NCBI GenBank assembly: GCA_964030785.1
Contig: OZ034966.1
Span: 273,501 to 337,500, forward strand
Reading direction: 5' to 3'
Source of the DNA: Siderastrea siderea
Taxonomy: Eukaryota; Cnidaria; Anthozoa; Scleractinia; Rhizangiidae
Length of the DNA stretch: 64,000 nucleotides
Below, piece after piece: positions 12,801 through 23,634 of the stretch (the first letter of the stretch is position 1; each line of letters starts with the position of its first letter). The notes below the pieces were generated by a model, which was not told where the DNA came from, ran no database searches, and saw nothing but the letters and a program-made list of their open reading frames with translations. A program made the position numbers and the translations under genes.

Positions 12801-15800
12801 AATACCCATCCAAAGTTCTCGTGGAGGCCAAAGCATGGATGCAACCTCCAGTTTTTTGCCCTGTCGTGTCTGGTTGCAAATTTGATACAATTTGCACCTT
12901 TTAAAGTGTATATGACACGAAAATTTTTTCCTCGGTTTTTGATTGTCTTATGTGTATAAAAACCGATTCTAAGCTTTAAACTGGCATCAAACTTTTCAAA
13001 CGTACTTTTTTCGCGGTGAAAATAGCGCAAATTTGACTTCAAAAGTGTCGCCGTCTCGCGCGGCCAAAATATCACGTGATTAGCTAGTGTGACCTCAATC
13101 GACTTGATAACAAAACCAACATGGCGTCAAAGCGGAAGAAACTTGGGAGAGTTGGCAAAGGTTTCTCGTAGCTGAAGCGCCCAATAAGCGATGGTTTGCG
13201 TATTTCTTTTGACGAAGTGGAGGTAAAGTACTCAGTATTCCTCGGATCCAGCATTTTGGGACAAGAGAATCGAAATAATTCTGTTGAAGGAGATGCAATG
13301 TCGAAGCACTCAGGCTACTCGAGATTTTGATGTTTGCTATGTTTTTAACTTGAAGATATGGCTACGAACGAGCATTGTTTTATAAGGATATGCAAAGAGG
13401 TTTTACTGCAAAGCCCAGAGATGCTTTTCATTCACAAAGCAGGACAGGTACGGTAGCGTGGTCTGACTTTCGATTGTATAGGCGAACAGAGCTACCAGTA
13501 CGGTCTTAAATAAAATTTGTTTTTGTTCTTCTCTGGACTTCAGTAAGACATTATGATATCAATATAATTTCAACGACGATCGCCTGCGCATAACATTTTT
13601 ACACTGGACTGTGCATACACTGTCTTAACCTGACTGCACTGGATGAAGGATTTTAACTTAAATAAATTACCTTTTTAGCAAGACAAGAGTTCAGGATTTG
13701 TTGATACCGATAAGGGAATTTAGAAAAGACCTAAAACAGCTCTATTTTTTCTCCTATTTGTTCTTTCTCGCTATAGGTCTTGGAAGTTTCGAAGAGATCC
13801 CCGAAAGTGCGGAACAATGTCAACATTTTGCGGCGATTTGTAACAAGAACACTGCGTTCACGGGAATGCAATCAAGTCAACTGACGTCAATCTGCGGTAA
13901 ATTTGGTCCCACTCCCTGGGACAGTTTTGAAGTGAGAAATAGGGTCTATTGGCCGCGAAAAAAGAGGTTTTTAAAAATTTTAGACAGGTTTTAAGTTTAG
14001 AATCGTTTTTTATACACATCGGACTCTCGAAAACCGAAGAAAAAAATTTCGTGTCATATACACTTTAAAGGAAGCAACTAAATTCTTCTGCAACTTAAAC
14101 AAAAAGGCCTCTTATCTTGTTTGTTCATTAAAAGAAGTTTCAATTTGCTGATGGTGTAAATAAAAAAGACTTTTAAGGAGAGACCCAGTACATACAAACA
14201 TACATATGTAAAATTAATATGCTGTTGAAAATCCTGATGCACTTAATGTCCTAGGTAGCTTAAATTTTTGAGATCTCTTTTTTTCTGTTTGAAATTACCT
14301 GAAAGTCCGCTAGAACAGTTTCAGACTGCTTGCCTATATTTTCAGATTTTCGGAAAGATATTCAACACATATATGCCTCATTGACTATTTGGTCATAGAA
14401 AACTCAGCCTCATGATCATGATGTAAATATTAAAGTGCCTATGAAGTGAAAATTGTTTTTGTTTAGTTATAATATTTACCTTTCGAAAAACATAATTCCA
14501 GAATTTCAAACGTCTAGCTTTAAAACTAACGATTTTACAAGCGCTCAAAGTTTGTAATTTTCCCCTAAAAAATGGTCAGGGGATTGGGTCGAGTTTAATC
14601 CAAAAATACCGGGCCGTGACGTCACTTGGGTGCCTCGCATTTGTTTACGCATTCAAAGTTTCTAGTAATCAAGGAGTGTTTTCAGTACGAAAGATGTCGA
14701 GCGATACAGAAATGAGCGACATTTCGGAAATATCTAGCAGCCCCGAAGACGATGAAACCGGTGAGGGAGAGGAAGAAGACGTCGAGGTAATTTACAGCCA
14801 AATTAGGCCTTACCAAGACGAACCTCTAGCCGAGGACGCTGATGAAAATACAGAAGAAAATGAAGTCGATGAAGCTGATGAAGACGGCCTTATACCAGCG
14901 GCGCTGGAAGCGAGATACGAAAGAGAAGTTCCGGTTAACTCGTGGTTGGTATATAGTTTTGTTTATCGTTAACTTTTACGCTGTAATACCCGACTTTAAG
15001 TTGCGAAATTTCGTAGACAAACCCGACTTGCTGGGCATGTCAATATTTACATCATAAAGGATCGAACTTTCTTTTGGCAATGGTCTGAAAGTAAAGTATC
15101 TTACAGCATGTATCTCTCGATATTTTCTTTTTGTGTTAAGCTCACGTATATCTTATGACTTCCACTTTGTCCTTCAGGTGCCAATGTGAACTATGCAATG
15201 ATGAAAACTTAGTCGGTGCGCGCGAGTTTCGTTGCTGTAAGGAAGTCGCAAATGCGTCTGCTAAAATGGCCTTTGATGGATCGACTGAACGCATCACCTG
15301 TATTACACAACACGACGATTACAGCCGGATCAGAAGGGAAGCCATACATTCTTATACCAGGTGTAAACGTAGTATTTTGACAACTTTGCTGGTTAGGGGC
15401 ACCAGCAATGCAATATCGCCCACGCGGTTTTCTCTTTGATTTCTTTACGTCCGCCATAGTAAGATCTGACTGAGGCACCCAAATGACGTCAGAGCTTATA
15501 GTCACGTGGTATTTTGACCGCGCGATTCAAATGACCATTTTTGAGGGAAAAATTGCAAACTTTGAGCGCTTGTAAAATCGTTAGTTTTAAAGCTAGACGT
15601 TTCAAACTTTGGAATCCTGTTTTTCGAATGGTAAATATTATAACTAAACAAAAACAATTTTCACTTCATAGGCACTTTAACAGCACAGATGGACAAATAA
15701 TTTACTTAATAGATTGAAGTTTTGGGGTCTTACTTCGGGTAGCTAGAATTTGCAAAACGATTAGTGTATTGTACTCTTTATTGTATGGAAGGGTATTGTT

Positions 15801-17424
15801 TTCCCCTGTTCACTGTTTTGAGTTTTTATGTTTATTGTTTTGCAAATTCTGTGTCTTCTACCTAAAGTAAGAGCCAAGTTTTGTCTCAAGTTAGTAAAAA
15901 AATCAAAAACTCATTGAATATAGAAGAAATAATTCATCAATGGAAAATTCCAAAAAGATGAGTAGGACATTAAACAAACCAAGAAACCATACACCCCTTA
16001 AATCATCAAATCGCTTACAATTGTGTGCAAAGCATTGGCTAAGTGAGCCAGCGATATCAATCGAGATTTGGCCAGCAGTCAAAACCTTCTGGTGTCAAGA
16101 TGAGAAGGCTGATTGAATTTCCAGATTGAATTTATGACCGGCCGTCATCTGATAATAAACGTCAAAGGTAAATATAACTTTTCAAGCTGTTGTTCGAATT
16201 ATTGATTGTCAAAAGGAAGCGATTAACCAGCGGTAGACCCAGAAAAAAAGAGATTTTGTGCTGGAACCCACTAATTCCGTGCAGATATACTGGGCATTGG
16301 TAGGAATAGCAAATACAAGTTTGTTTACACTCATATTCGGTATAAAATCCATTAAACCGAATAGCCGCAAATTGAAAACACAAGTTAAAAATGATTAAAA
16401 CCATCAAAGAGCGAATTCCGACAATTTCCAACTTTCGCGCCAGACAATAGGTATCTGTGGCGATAGGCTTGCTTTGCGTAAGAATCGGTTCCATAAATCT
16501 GTCGTAAAGCGAGGCCAATAGAAGAGCATTTTACGGACATATTAGGCGACTATTTGGTGGAAATCTCAAACGGAAGAAAACACCCAGCAACAGAAGACAA
16601 AACATACGGATGCTTCCCATCTTCAAAGTTTCGCCGCACATGCATAAATTAGCGAAGGAAAACAAATACACCATTGGAAATATCCACGCTTGTGAGACTC
16701 CAAATAGCAATGAAGCGTATAAACGTGATCCTAAAACTGGAAAGACTGGAGACTGCTTTCTTCTTTCTGCGAATAGCTTTGACCTGTAGCGAGTTATGGA
16801 TGCGATACATTTTGTCATTAGCACAAATGTCAAACCACGGATGCGTCCCCAAGCACTTTCCTTTCACGTTCAAAACAGTTTACTTTTTATTCAATATTCT
16901 GTTATTGCTCCACTAAACATAAAACATGAAGTAACCCCAAGGGTATTCTCAGTTACAAATTTCTTAGCGCTGTCTAAAATCAAAGCAACTCTTGCTGCAA
17001 ACGAGTCAGAAGAAAAGAGGTTTAATATAAAAAGCAACGATCCAAATAGTTGAAATTCGACCTGAGTAATAAGAAGATCGGGTTAGAATGCAGGTACAAA
17101 TTCATCTGCGTGCTCAAATACAATCCGCCTCCTTTTACCCCAAAGGCATAACTTATTCATCTCACCTAAGCACAAGGCATTCCTGTTCTGTGCATCTCGT
17201 ATAGCCGTCCGCTTTAGGTTGTACTTGTATTTTCCTCGGGGTCGTCGACGGCTCAACTCCCGGCGCGCTCGCAGCCGAGTATTTGGTAAACTGTCTCTCA
17301 AGCTATTGAGTTTGAAGGGCCTCCCGTAACGCTGAAGACCACTCACAAATCCAAAATCCTGCCATCCTCCTATACAGCAAATAACCGTCAGCCATAAAAT
17401 AAGCACTGATCGCTCGTATTGCAT
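3812..17424 (-). CDS. Notum/pectinacetylesterase-family hydrolase with signal peptide and hydrophobic C-terminal tail
   Basis: Ten exons join in frame to 1,446 nt (481 aa): 17166-17424, 12403-12640, 11538-11670, 10623-10706, 9853-9951, 8942-9029, 5726-5880, 5180-5288, 4151-4336, 3812-3906. Every join has GT-AG and matching phase. Exon 1 encodes a signal peptide (MQYERSVLILWLTVICCIGG) and an Arg-rich linker. Exon 2 has WVVQLQAGGSC, as in the family's GGWxC region. Exons 2-3 join to VFVPYCSGDVFVG. Exon 4 carries the nucleophile motif GGASSGGLG, exon 5 DGGW, exon 7 VFVAQWDSYQ, and exon 8 the probable catalytic histidine in PACFMHSF. Exon 9 is Cys-rich (CNPSCCSKLC). The last exon is hydrophobic (LWALTLVVYLFV) and stops soon after, suggesting a GPI or membrane anchor. 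Notum is a secreted or tethered carboxylesterase that removes palmitoleate from Wnt; whether this copy acts on Wnt is unknown, since plant-type pectin acetylesterases share the fold. Length is close to Notum. Confidence 0.85.
4933..5082. mobile_element. Mariner/pogo-like MITE with TA target duplication
   Basis: A 150-bp element starting CAGTGGAAACC and ending GGGGTTCTACTG, flanked by TA on both sides (4931-4932 and 5083-5084). The interior repeats ATATCGGGG/ATACGGGG/ATTGGGG motifs typical of such non-autonomous units. It lies in the intron between the eighth and ninth exons of the hydrolase gene. No transposase; assignment to Tc1/mariner rests on the TA duplication and the CAGT end. Confidence 0.6.
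6279..6571 (+). repeat. Dispersed repeat, copy 1
   Basis: This roughly 290-bp sequence recurs in opposite orientation at about 54055-54341. Shared blocks include ATACACCTTATTC, TATTTTACGAGTTGCG, GCGAGCAATGAGTAA, GGGATTGTACAGTGTAATA and ACAACAGTGGAATAAT. Identity looks near 75-80% by eye, so both copies are old. Class unknown; no clear terminal repeats or poly-A tail. Confidence 0.7.
7773..7953. repeat. Foldback element rich in GTTGGCCAACA motifs
   Basis: Left end CACGTCAAACTAATGTTGGG is an imperfect inverted copy of the right end AGTTGGCCAACAGCAGTTTGACGTG (split here as AGTTGGCCAACAG and CAGTTTGACGTG). Pairing continues inward through TGGTGAACAACACAA and its counterpart. Probably a small non-autonomous DNA transposon in a hydrolase-gene intron; no target duplication could be fixed. 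Confidence 0.5.
8104..8589. mobile_element. Harbinger-like MITE with TTA target duplication
   Basis: Begins GGGTGAGTTTCTTTGGG and ends CCCAAAGAAACGCACCC, flanked by TTA at 8101-8103 and 8590-8592. TTA duplications and GGG-start ends are the hallmark of PIF/Harbinger elements. A further internal copy of the end motif (GTGCGTTTCTTTGGG near 8279) suggests nesting or an internal rearrangement. A short ATG-led stretch before a donor (ATGGCGAGCGATCAAG at about 8390) looks like a captured first exon, but is too short to identify. Confidence 0.6.
9600..9800 (-). repeat. SINE-like repeat with RNA polymerase III B-box
   Basis: On the minus strand the sequence contains a good B-box, GGTTCAAATCC, preceded by a T-arm-like stretch (GACATCCCAGG). 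It is followed by about 130 nt including GCTAGCTGGTCTGCCTCC and ending near a T-run. The A-box is weak, so this is a tRNA-derived SINE remnant at best rather than a tRNA gene. It lies in the intron between the fifth and sixth exons of the hydrolase gene. Confidence 0.35.
11337..11394 (+). other. G-tract cluster with quadruplex potential
   Basis: Runs of six G separated by single A repeat several times (GGGGGGAGGGGGGAGGGGGG) in an intron of the hydrolase gene, so the transcribed RNA is C-rich here. The composition allows a G-quadruplex in the non-template orientation only. Function unknown. Confidence 0.5.
12905..14064. mobile_element. TTAA-flanked inverted-repeat transposon A
   Basis: A 1,160-bp unit between TTAA copies at 12901-12904 and 14065-14068. 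Its ends are AGTGTATATGACACG and the exact complement CGTGTCATATACACT. Inverted similarity continues for about 150 bp (GTGTATAAAAACCGATTCTAA against its counterpart, split here as GTGTATAAAA and ACCGATTCTAA). The interior has an ATG-led basic stretch at 13121 (MASKRKKLGRVGKG) and a plus-strand open patch at 13780-13910, neither identified. It lies in intron 1 of the hydrolase gene. TTAA duplications occur in piggyBac and Kolobok elements. It shares the AGTG terminus with element B just downstream. Confidence 0.7.
14694..15325 (+). pseudogene. 5' fragment of a P2RX7 C-terminal-domain-like gene inside transposon B
   Basis: Exon 1 (14694-14944) encodes a strongly acidic leader (MSSDTEMSDISEISSSPEDD, then EGEEEDVEVIYSQIRPYQDE) and ends inside a Trp codon. 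Exon 2 begins at 15178 and joins in frame to give WCQCELC, followed by EFRCCKEV and ITCITQHDDY. This is the Cys pattern (WCxCxxC, CC) of the zinc-binding ballast domain at the C-terminus of vertebrate P2X7 receptors, which in invertebrates occurs in separate genes. The donor is non-consensus (GTTGGT). After about 15325 the frame runs into the antisense of the THAP-like exon, so the domain is cut short. No ion-channel part is present. Confidence 0.55.
15326..15457 (-). pseudogene. 5' fragment of a THAP-domain-like gene inside transposon B
   Basis: From the ATG at 15457, 44 codons read MADVKKSKRKPRGRYCIAG and then, after a Cys, TPGIRMYGFPSDP. The basic N-terminus, early cysteines and the GFPSDP block match the start of THAP DNA-binding domains, which have a similar FPxDP signature. 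The spacing between the first two cysteines is longer than in classical THAP domains. The sequence is then lost at the junction with the opposing gene, so no C2CH zinc site can form. In an intact element it would be the DNA-binding part of a transposase (inference). Confidence 0.5.
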
Positions 17425-20400
17425 TGCCCTTGTTGAACCCTTGAAGAAGAAATCTCAGTTGTTCGTAATGCCGAAGCAAACTTCTACGATGTGCTCTGGT
17501 CACTCGCTTGTTGTTAATCGCCGATTCGTAACTTCTCCACGCAGGGATTTCTGTGGTTTTGAAGAGGTTTAACAGCAAGGTTAAGAGATTTCGAACACCA
17601 AATCAAATTTAAGAGTACTTTAAGTCTGCATAATATTTGTGACAATAAGCGGGTTTGCTTTCCACACGTGTGATTCATTTAGACGAAGACACAATTTCGC
17701 ATCGTCCTTGGCGGTTGCAAGCGCACCAGTCGGACAGTGATCACTGTCACGAAGTTAAAACACCTTCTGACATGTTCGAGATCTTCCACTAAGAACACAA
17801 GTGAAATCTAAGCCACTACAGTGTCTCCATAAGTGATTGCACATGTTTCTAAAACTGTAAACACAAGATCAAGGGAAAGGCTCTTAACGCGTGACGTCAG
17901 AAGGGGTTCATTTAATTGCTAATTATTATCCACTGTCGATGATAATAGATAATTGCCAAAGAGAGAACACGACACCTTAAAAATACACCTGAGAGGTTTT
18001 ACAGTACTTTGTTGTAATTATTTTACATATTTAGCGGGAAAATTGATTGAGGTTACAGTTAGCGGCTCGTGCACCAAGACAAACGGACAAATAGTGACAA
18101 GTTTGGCAGTTTCTTTTAATTAAAAACGATTGATAAATGAAATTAAAATAAAACCCTCAATTACTTCCTGAAAATTCTTCTCTTTCTTAGGTCTTCACTT
18201 GATGATATGAATTCATAACATGCGTCGATTTCGTTGGGTTTTTTTTTGTTAGTTTATATACTTTATTTTCTCGGTGAACCAGGCAAAGTTTTTTTGTTTA
18301 AAAAGCTACTTCTTGTTACAACGGAAAATGGATCCAAATGGTTTGCAAGTTTTATATATTTAGATCCTTACGGCGAGAAGATTAAGAAATTAAAATGGAA
18401 ACAGAAATGAAATACAGTAATATATTTGCCCGATATTTCGGTTTGCAAAACAAACCTTCTTCGGGGGTTAAAAAAGAAAAGTGAATACAACTACAAGACG
18501 ACCGTTACATATATGGGTTTGAAATACAGCATAACAGAAAATGATAGGCTACGAAAAGTTGACAAGTAACTAATTAAGTTCATCGTCTTCATCGTCTTCA
18601 AGATTTTTACTGATCCAGGTCTACACAAGATCCGGCACTCCTCACTGGTTTGTCGCTGTGGTTTTGCCTTTAGCAGTTCTTTTTATATATTTAACATTTC
18701 AACAGGGAACAGAACTAAGACTTAAAAGTAAATTTATGAAATGTCCAATGTATTTTTTTTTTAAGTTTTAAGTTCGTCGAAGAGAATAACTTTTCTTTGC
18801 ATTGGTTTCACCGCAGTTTCAACCCCAGTTGTCAGCAGATTCAGAAATCTATACGCATTTACAACACAACGCCTAAATGTGCATGAACTTCAATCTAAAT
18901 CACCTGTTTGTGAGGACGCATTCTCAGTAATGGTCGGTTAATATTCACAGCGTCCATTCAGAGACGCCCAAAACTGATCAGTGGGGTACCTCAGTATCCT
19001 CGAGACCCGGGTATCCCGCTGGTTAAATCAAATACAATTAGGCTCAACTCACCGAGATTTTAACTCGAGAATTGTTCTGTAAAATGTATACAAGCAAACT
19101 TGATAATAGTATTTTTTCTCGTGTTTCAATGTGTTTCCAGTCCGTTAGTGATCTATTATTGGGCCGATAAAAGCGATTTTTTTGCGCGAAAAAATATACT
19201 TTTTTCTTGCTTATGCACTTTATCTTTGACGGCGGATCTCTATTCTTCTTCACGTTCAAATTTTCAAAACTACAAAAAACGTTTGTAACCTCAGTGAATC
19301 AGGGCTTGGCCGTCTTTCCATCTGGTTGTCTAGAACTGTTTGGTAAGACAGTAGAGACTATCCCCAGAGGATACTGCCTTATTGTCAACCCAGTGTTAAT
19401 TCTCATCATACGCTTCACAGTGTACTGACACTGAAAAAAGAAATTTGACGTCAAATGGTTCAGAATTAAAAAAAATAATAACAATAATTTGAAATTTCCG
19501 TGCATATGTGACGTGAATTCCTCTTTAGTCAAGGGCCGCTACTGAATTCTCGTTTAAGATACTGCCAGTGTAAACTTCAAGCCAAAGGCAGAGACTGGTG
19601 GAATGTTTTTTTCTTTTTTGGAGGCTTGTTTATACATCACCTGGGAGGAAACAACGGCAGTTTTGTTTTATGTTGGCATCACTGAATGATTTGTAAAAGC
19701 CTTACGTTTATCTACAAAGTGGGACCCAAAGGACCTACCAATTACAAAATCGAGACCACTCAGGTCATTAGCTAAAGATACCCAACTCCAGCAGTTCTTC
19801 AGAGCTTTTGTCAAAAAGCACTCATACTGTGTCGTAATTGCAGTGGCAAGTAGGGGACTCTGTTCTCACCTTTTTATAGATTTCTATCTCCCACAAAGTG
19901 GCAATTTTCACGCAAAGTTAACCAGTCAGGCTTAAGAAGATCGACTCCTCTATGATTCTTTGTTACCTCTTTAATACTACTCAACTCGACGGTGTTGGCA
20001 GTCGTGTACTGTAGCTGTTTTATCATATTTCTCCATGCCGGTTTATCAAGAAACCTAAACTCCACCCCTGCTAAAATACCTAAGCAACTTTAATTCCGTG
20101 CTTGGCAGACAAGCGGCGCCAAGCTGGTCACTTGAATACTTAAACAAATGTTTGCTTTAACATGAAAGATCTTATTGGCCACAAAGTTTGCGCACAGCAG
20201 AAGAATCTGATAATCTGATAGAGAGTTGAAAGTGGATTGCTTAGTTAGTTCGATCAGTTCTGGCTAACAACTCTATCCAATTGTATGCATCTTGTATTTT
20301 CATAATGATTAAAGAATTTCATGCGCTTCCCTGAGTTAACGCCCGCAAAAAATAATGACTTTGCGTGAATCACATCGATGAATTCCATATGTGCCTCAGT

Positions 20401-23400
20401 CAATTTCATATTGAAAACATTAAAGAGTAATTTCCGACCCTGTGTGTTTTTGAAGCTGATCGCATTTTAACTGATTTGGCAAAGTTTCAGTGTGTTGCTA
20501 CTGAGAATCGGCGGTTTTTTGTCAAAAACCCATAAAAGACTCCTTGGGAGGTTGATTTATCAAGTTCGGTTAATTTAAGATGAATCGTCCTATACCTTTG
20601 GTCAATAGGACATAGTGCTAGCCTTGATGATAAAGACCATCTGGCTGTCGTCTTTGTAATACCTTTCAGGTCCCCCTTGTATCCATATAAACTTAGCTTC
20701 GGTTAAAGGTCTTATCTTTTGAGCGTCGACCACAAATGAAATTTTACTTTCTTATTCATTCGAAAGGAACTGGGGATGTTTATAAGTTGTGCAATCATTG
20801 TTGGAGAATTCATCTACATGTAAGTTGTTTTTGATTCAAAGAAATTCAGAATATTCCGGCCGTGACGGCAAAAAACAAATACGTTGAAGAATATTTAGCA
20901 TGTAAATAAACGGTTTCAGTTACGTTATCGACGAAGTGGAGTATAAAGAGTTCTCCACTAGCTTTCCAAGGCCATCAATGTCGAGACTGTTTAGAAACAG
21001 ATAACAGAGTAACAGGTCAAGTAAGAGAAGAATAAATTGTGCCATTTCGACAGTCAACGCTGGCCGGTTGCGTTCGCTTGATTTGTACAACAAGAACTTT
21101 CATGGAATGTGTTGTATAGAGTCAGAAATGAAGTAAACAGTGTTGAGTAGAAAGATCAACTTTCACGCAACACGTTTCACTCTAAAAGCGCTCAAAGCCG
21201 GCATTACAATACACAGATATGAAGATATTGTTGTTATTTGTTGGTCGTGTATTTTCAAGCCATGCGTTCTAAGGTGTCTTCAGCGTTAGTTGTATTCTTT
21301 CCATTCTTCCTTTAGCAATCTTTCTTTTGCCGTGGAGTGATGTGATTTATAATAAATCACCAAGCGTCTTAAAATCATTTACTGCTGCACTTGAAACCAC
21401 TTACCTTTCTGTATTCACAATCAAGTGCGTGACTTTCGCCGCACTGTGAAACACGACTTTAGAAAAATTCTTTTTTACAGAGCTCCTTTTTCTTCGATTC
21501 CACAAGTTGCAACACCTTGTTGTTTCCAATAGTTTTTACTCGTTCACAGCGTAAAAACAAACAGAAAATTCGCAATGATTTTTTTCAGTCGCTCAACGCA
21601 AACACTTAAATGCAAATCAAGTAAACACACTACATATGAGTGTTGGAAAGCTATTCATATTTCATTGGTTCGGCTTCTTTGCCCTCGGGTCAAGGTATGC
21701 ACTCCTAATTGCAAAAAAGACCATTACATATAAAAGTGTATGTCTTGAAGGAAGCGGAAAGTATACCCAAAAACCACAATTGGTTTTTCGTCCAAAAGAT
21801 ATCATAAAGAACCCCACGAGACGCCTGCAGGTCGTCTTAAACATGTTTCTTTACTTGTTAAAGAGAAAAATCTACGATTTTGTTTTGAGCCATGCTTAGT
21901 AAATTTGAAAAAAATAATACCAAAAACACATTCAAGTGAGGTGGACCGTTATCTACATTATTACATCACTGCGGGGTGTACAGGAAAACCCAGCTTTTTT
22001 AATAAAAAATATTAATCAAAGCCTATGAAAACATTTGTAATGATTTTTTTCTAACATCAAATGATTGTTTTCTATGAAAACCGCAAGTGATAAAAAATCT
22101 CTTGAATATTGATTCCACTGATTCTTTTCTACGTTGCTAAAGCGTGCGATAAGGTCATCCTTTTGTTTTCAGGGCTTCGGTTAGTTGTTCAACTTCATCG
22201 AATCATAACAAAATCACTCTTTTGATTTATACGTTTCAATAAAGGGTGATGAAGTTTAATAGATCGCTGGTGTCACTTGGCGCTATAGAAAGGTTTGATT
22301 TATTAATTTCAAGGCCTAGAAGTTGTGCTGAAGGTCATGATTTGTGTATGCATACCTCTGATATTGGATAATAACAAAAGGAAACCAATTATAATAAGCA
22401 CCTATAGAGATAGTCCGTGATAAGGATGAACTTGGCATTACATATAAGGTGCTGTGTTTGACTAAAGGGGCTTACAGTACTAAACAAACTATCAATAAAA
22501 TGAAACTCTCAATAACAAACTGAATCAAATGACAACGGAAACACAAGAAAGTATGATTCTTATTGTTACAAGAGCGGTGTAACAAAGATGCCATGATGTT
22601 TCTGTTTGTAATTCAAAATTTCTGGCGCCTTATTCTCGTGCCTACTTCAATAATTTCCAGAAATCGATGGAGCCGTATATAGTAAGGCTTTACTTTCTGC
22701 AATTGAAAATTTCTTCAAAATAAGGGCTCAAACGCTAAATAAAATTATTGCAATAAAAACCCTTATTTTGGATTCACTGTTAATACTTTTGCATGAACAC
22801 TTCAATTGTCAATTTTATTCATCGGCATCCATAATTAAAAAGTTGGCTTGCAGTTCTAAAGTGCGCAAGATATGTTCTGCTGGCTTCTCTGCCCTTCTTT
22901 ACGCCTGTATTTTTGTATCACATGAAATCAGCGATCCAGCCCATCTGAATGCTTTGCCGCTGTCGTTTTCAAGGAAGTTTCTTTTTATCATTGAATGAGT
23001 GGTATAAGCTGAGAACAATTTAACTAAATCCTTGCTAAACACAATATACTTTAATCAGTCAAAGAAAACAAATATGAAGTCATACAGGTTATCAGCCTCG
23101 ATTCTTGGTTAATTAAGATAACCGCGTGCACAAAATTAATTTTCGTCGTGTTATTTCCGGCCTTTGTAGTGTGGAGAACAGAACTGAATGCAAGGCTGGG
23201 AGAGCTTGGAACGTGACCACTATCCCCACTAGATTGATTGCGGCATTTCGACCCAGAAAAATCCCGTGCACCACCTGATCAATCACAGTCAATGGTCCAG
23301 TCCACATAGCAAAACCCTATTAGGTTCAGCCGCCTGGCCCTAAGTTGTCATAAACCTCTCTTTGAAAGCGAGGCATGGCGTGCAGCCTCAATAGGCCATT

Positions 23401-23634
23401 TCCGAATTGCTTCTAGCATCCCTGTCAAAGCGAGGCGAGGTGCACAACCTTTCATATGAAAACGAGTTTTCATTCGCAAGCAAATAAAACCAATTTTCTG
23501 ATGAGAGGATGGGCTCCTAGCCTCGCTTTAATAGGGAGGCTCAAGACAATTCGGAAATGGCTTATTCATGTAATTGAACTTCATTTGCAATGTATGTGGG
23601 TGAAAACTGCTTTCCCTATGAAAGCCCGGAGTAT
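17425..23634. other. Intergenic stretch, no supported gene
   Basis: Upstream flank of the minus-strand hydrolase gene (start codon at 17424), followed by AT-rich sequence. I see no exon with domain content. A stretch at 18430-18475 (GATATTTCGG, then CCTTCTTCGGG) resembles the tail of a dispersed retroelement but cannot be assigned. No clear TATA box was found upstream of 17424. Confidence 0.4.

Larger units (their letters stand above)
14434..15676. mobile_element. TTAA-flanked transposon B with truncated P2RX7-C-like and THAP-like genes
   Basis: A 1,243-bp unit between TTAA copies at 14430-14433 and 15677-15680. It begins AGTGCCTATGAAGTG and ends with the exact complement. The inverted arms run about 200 bp (14434-14637 and 15473-15676) and reach GACGTCA and GGGTGCCTC motifs on both sides. 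Between the arms lie the 5' part of a plus-strand gene (14694 to about 15325) and the 5' part of a minus-strand gene (15457 to about 15326). They abut as if everything between them had been deleted. THAP domains plus TTAA duplications are known together in the Kolobok superfamily, so this is probably a deletion derivative of a two-gene Kolobok-like element. Confidence 0.75.

Noticed and set aside
16162..16873. Minus-strand frames with signal-peptide-like starts between the first two hydrolase exons
   Set aside because: Exon 1 (17166-17424) joins exon 2 (12403-12640) in phase and restores the family sequence ALCLDGSEAV, so no extra exon is needed.
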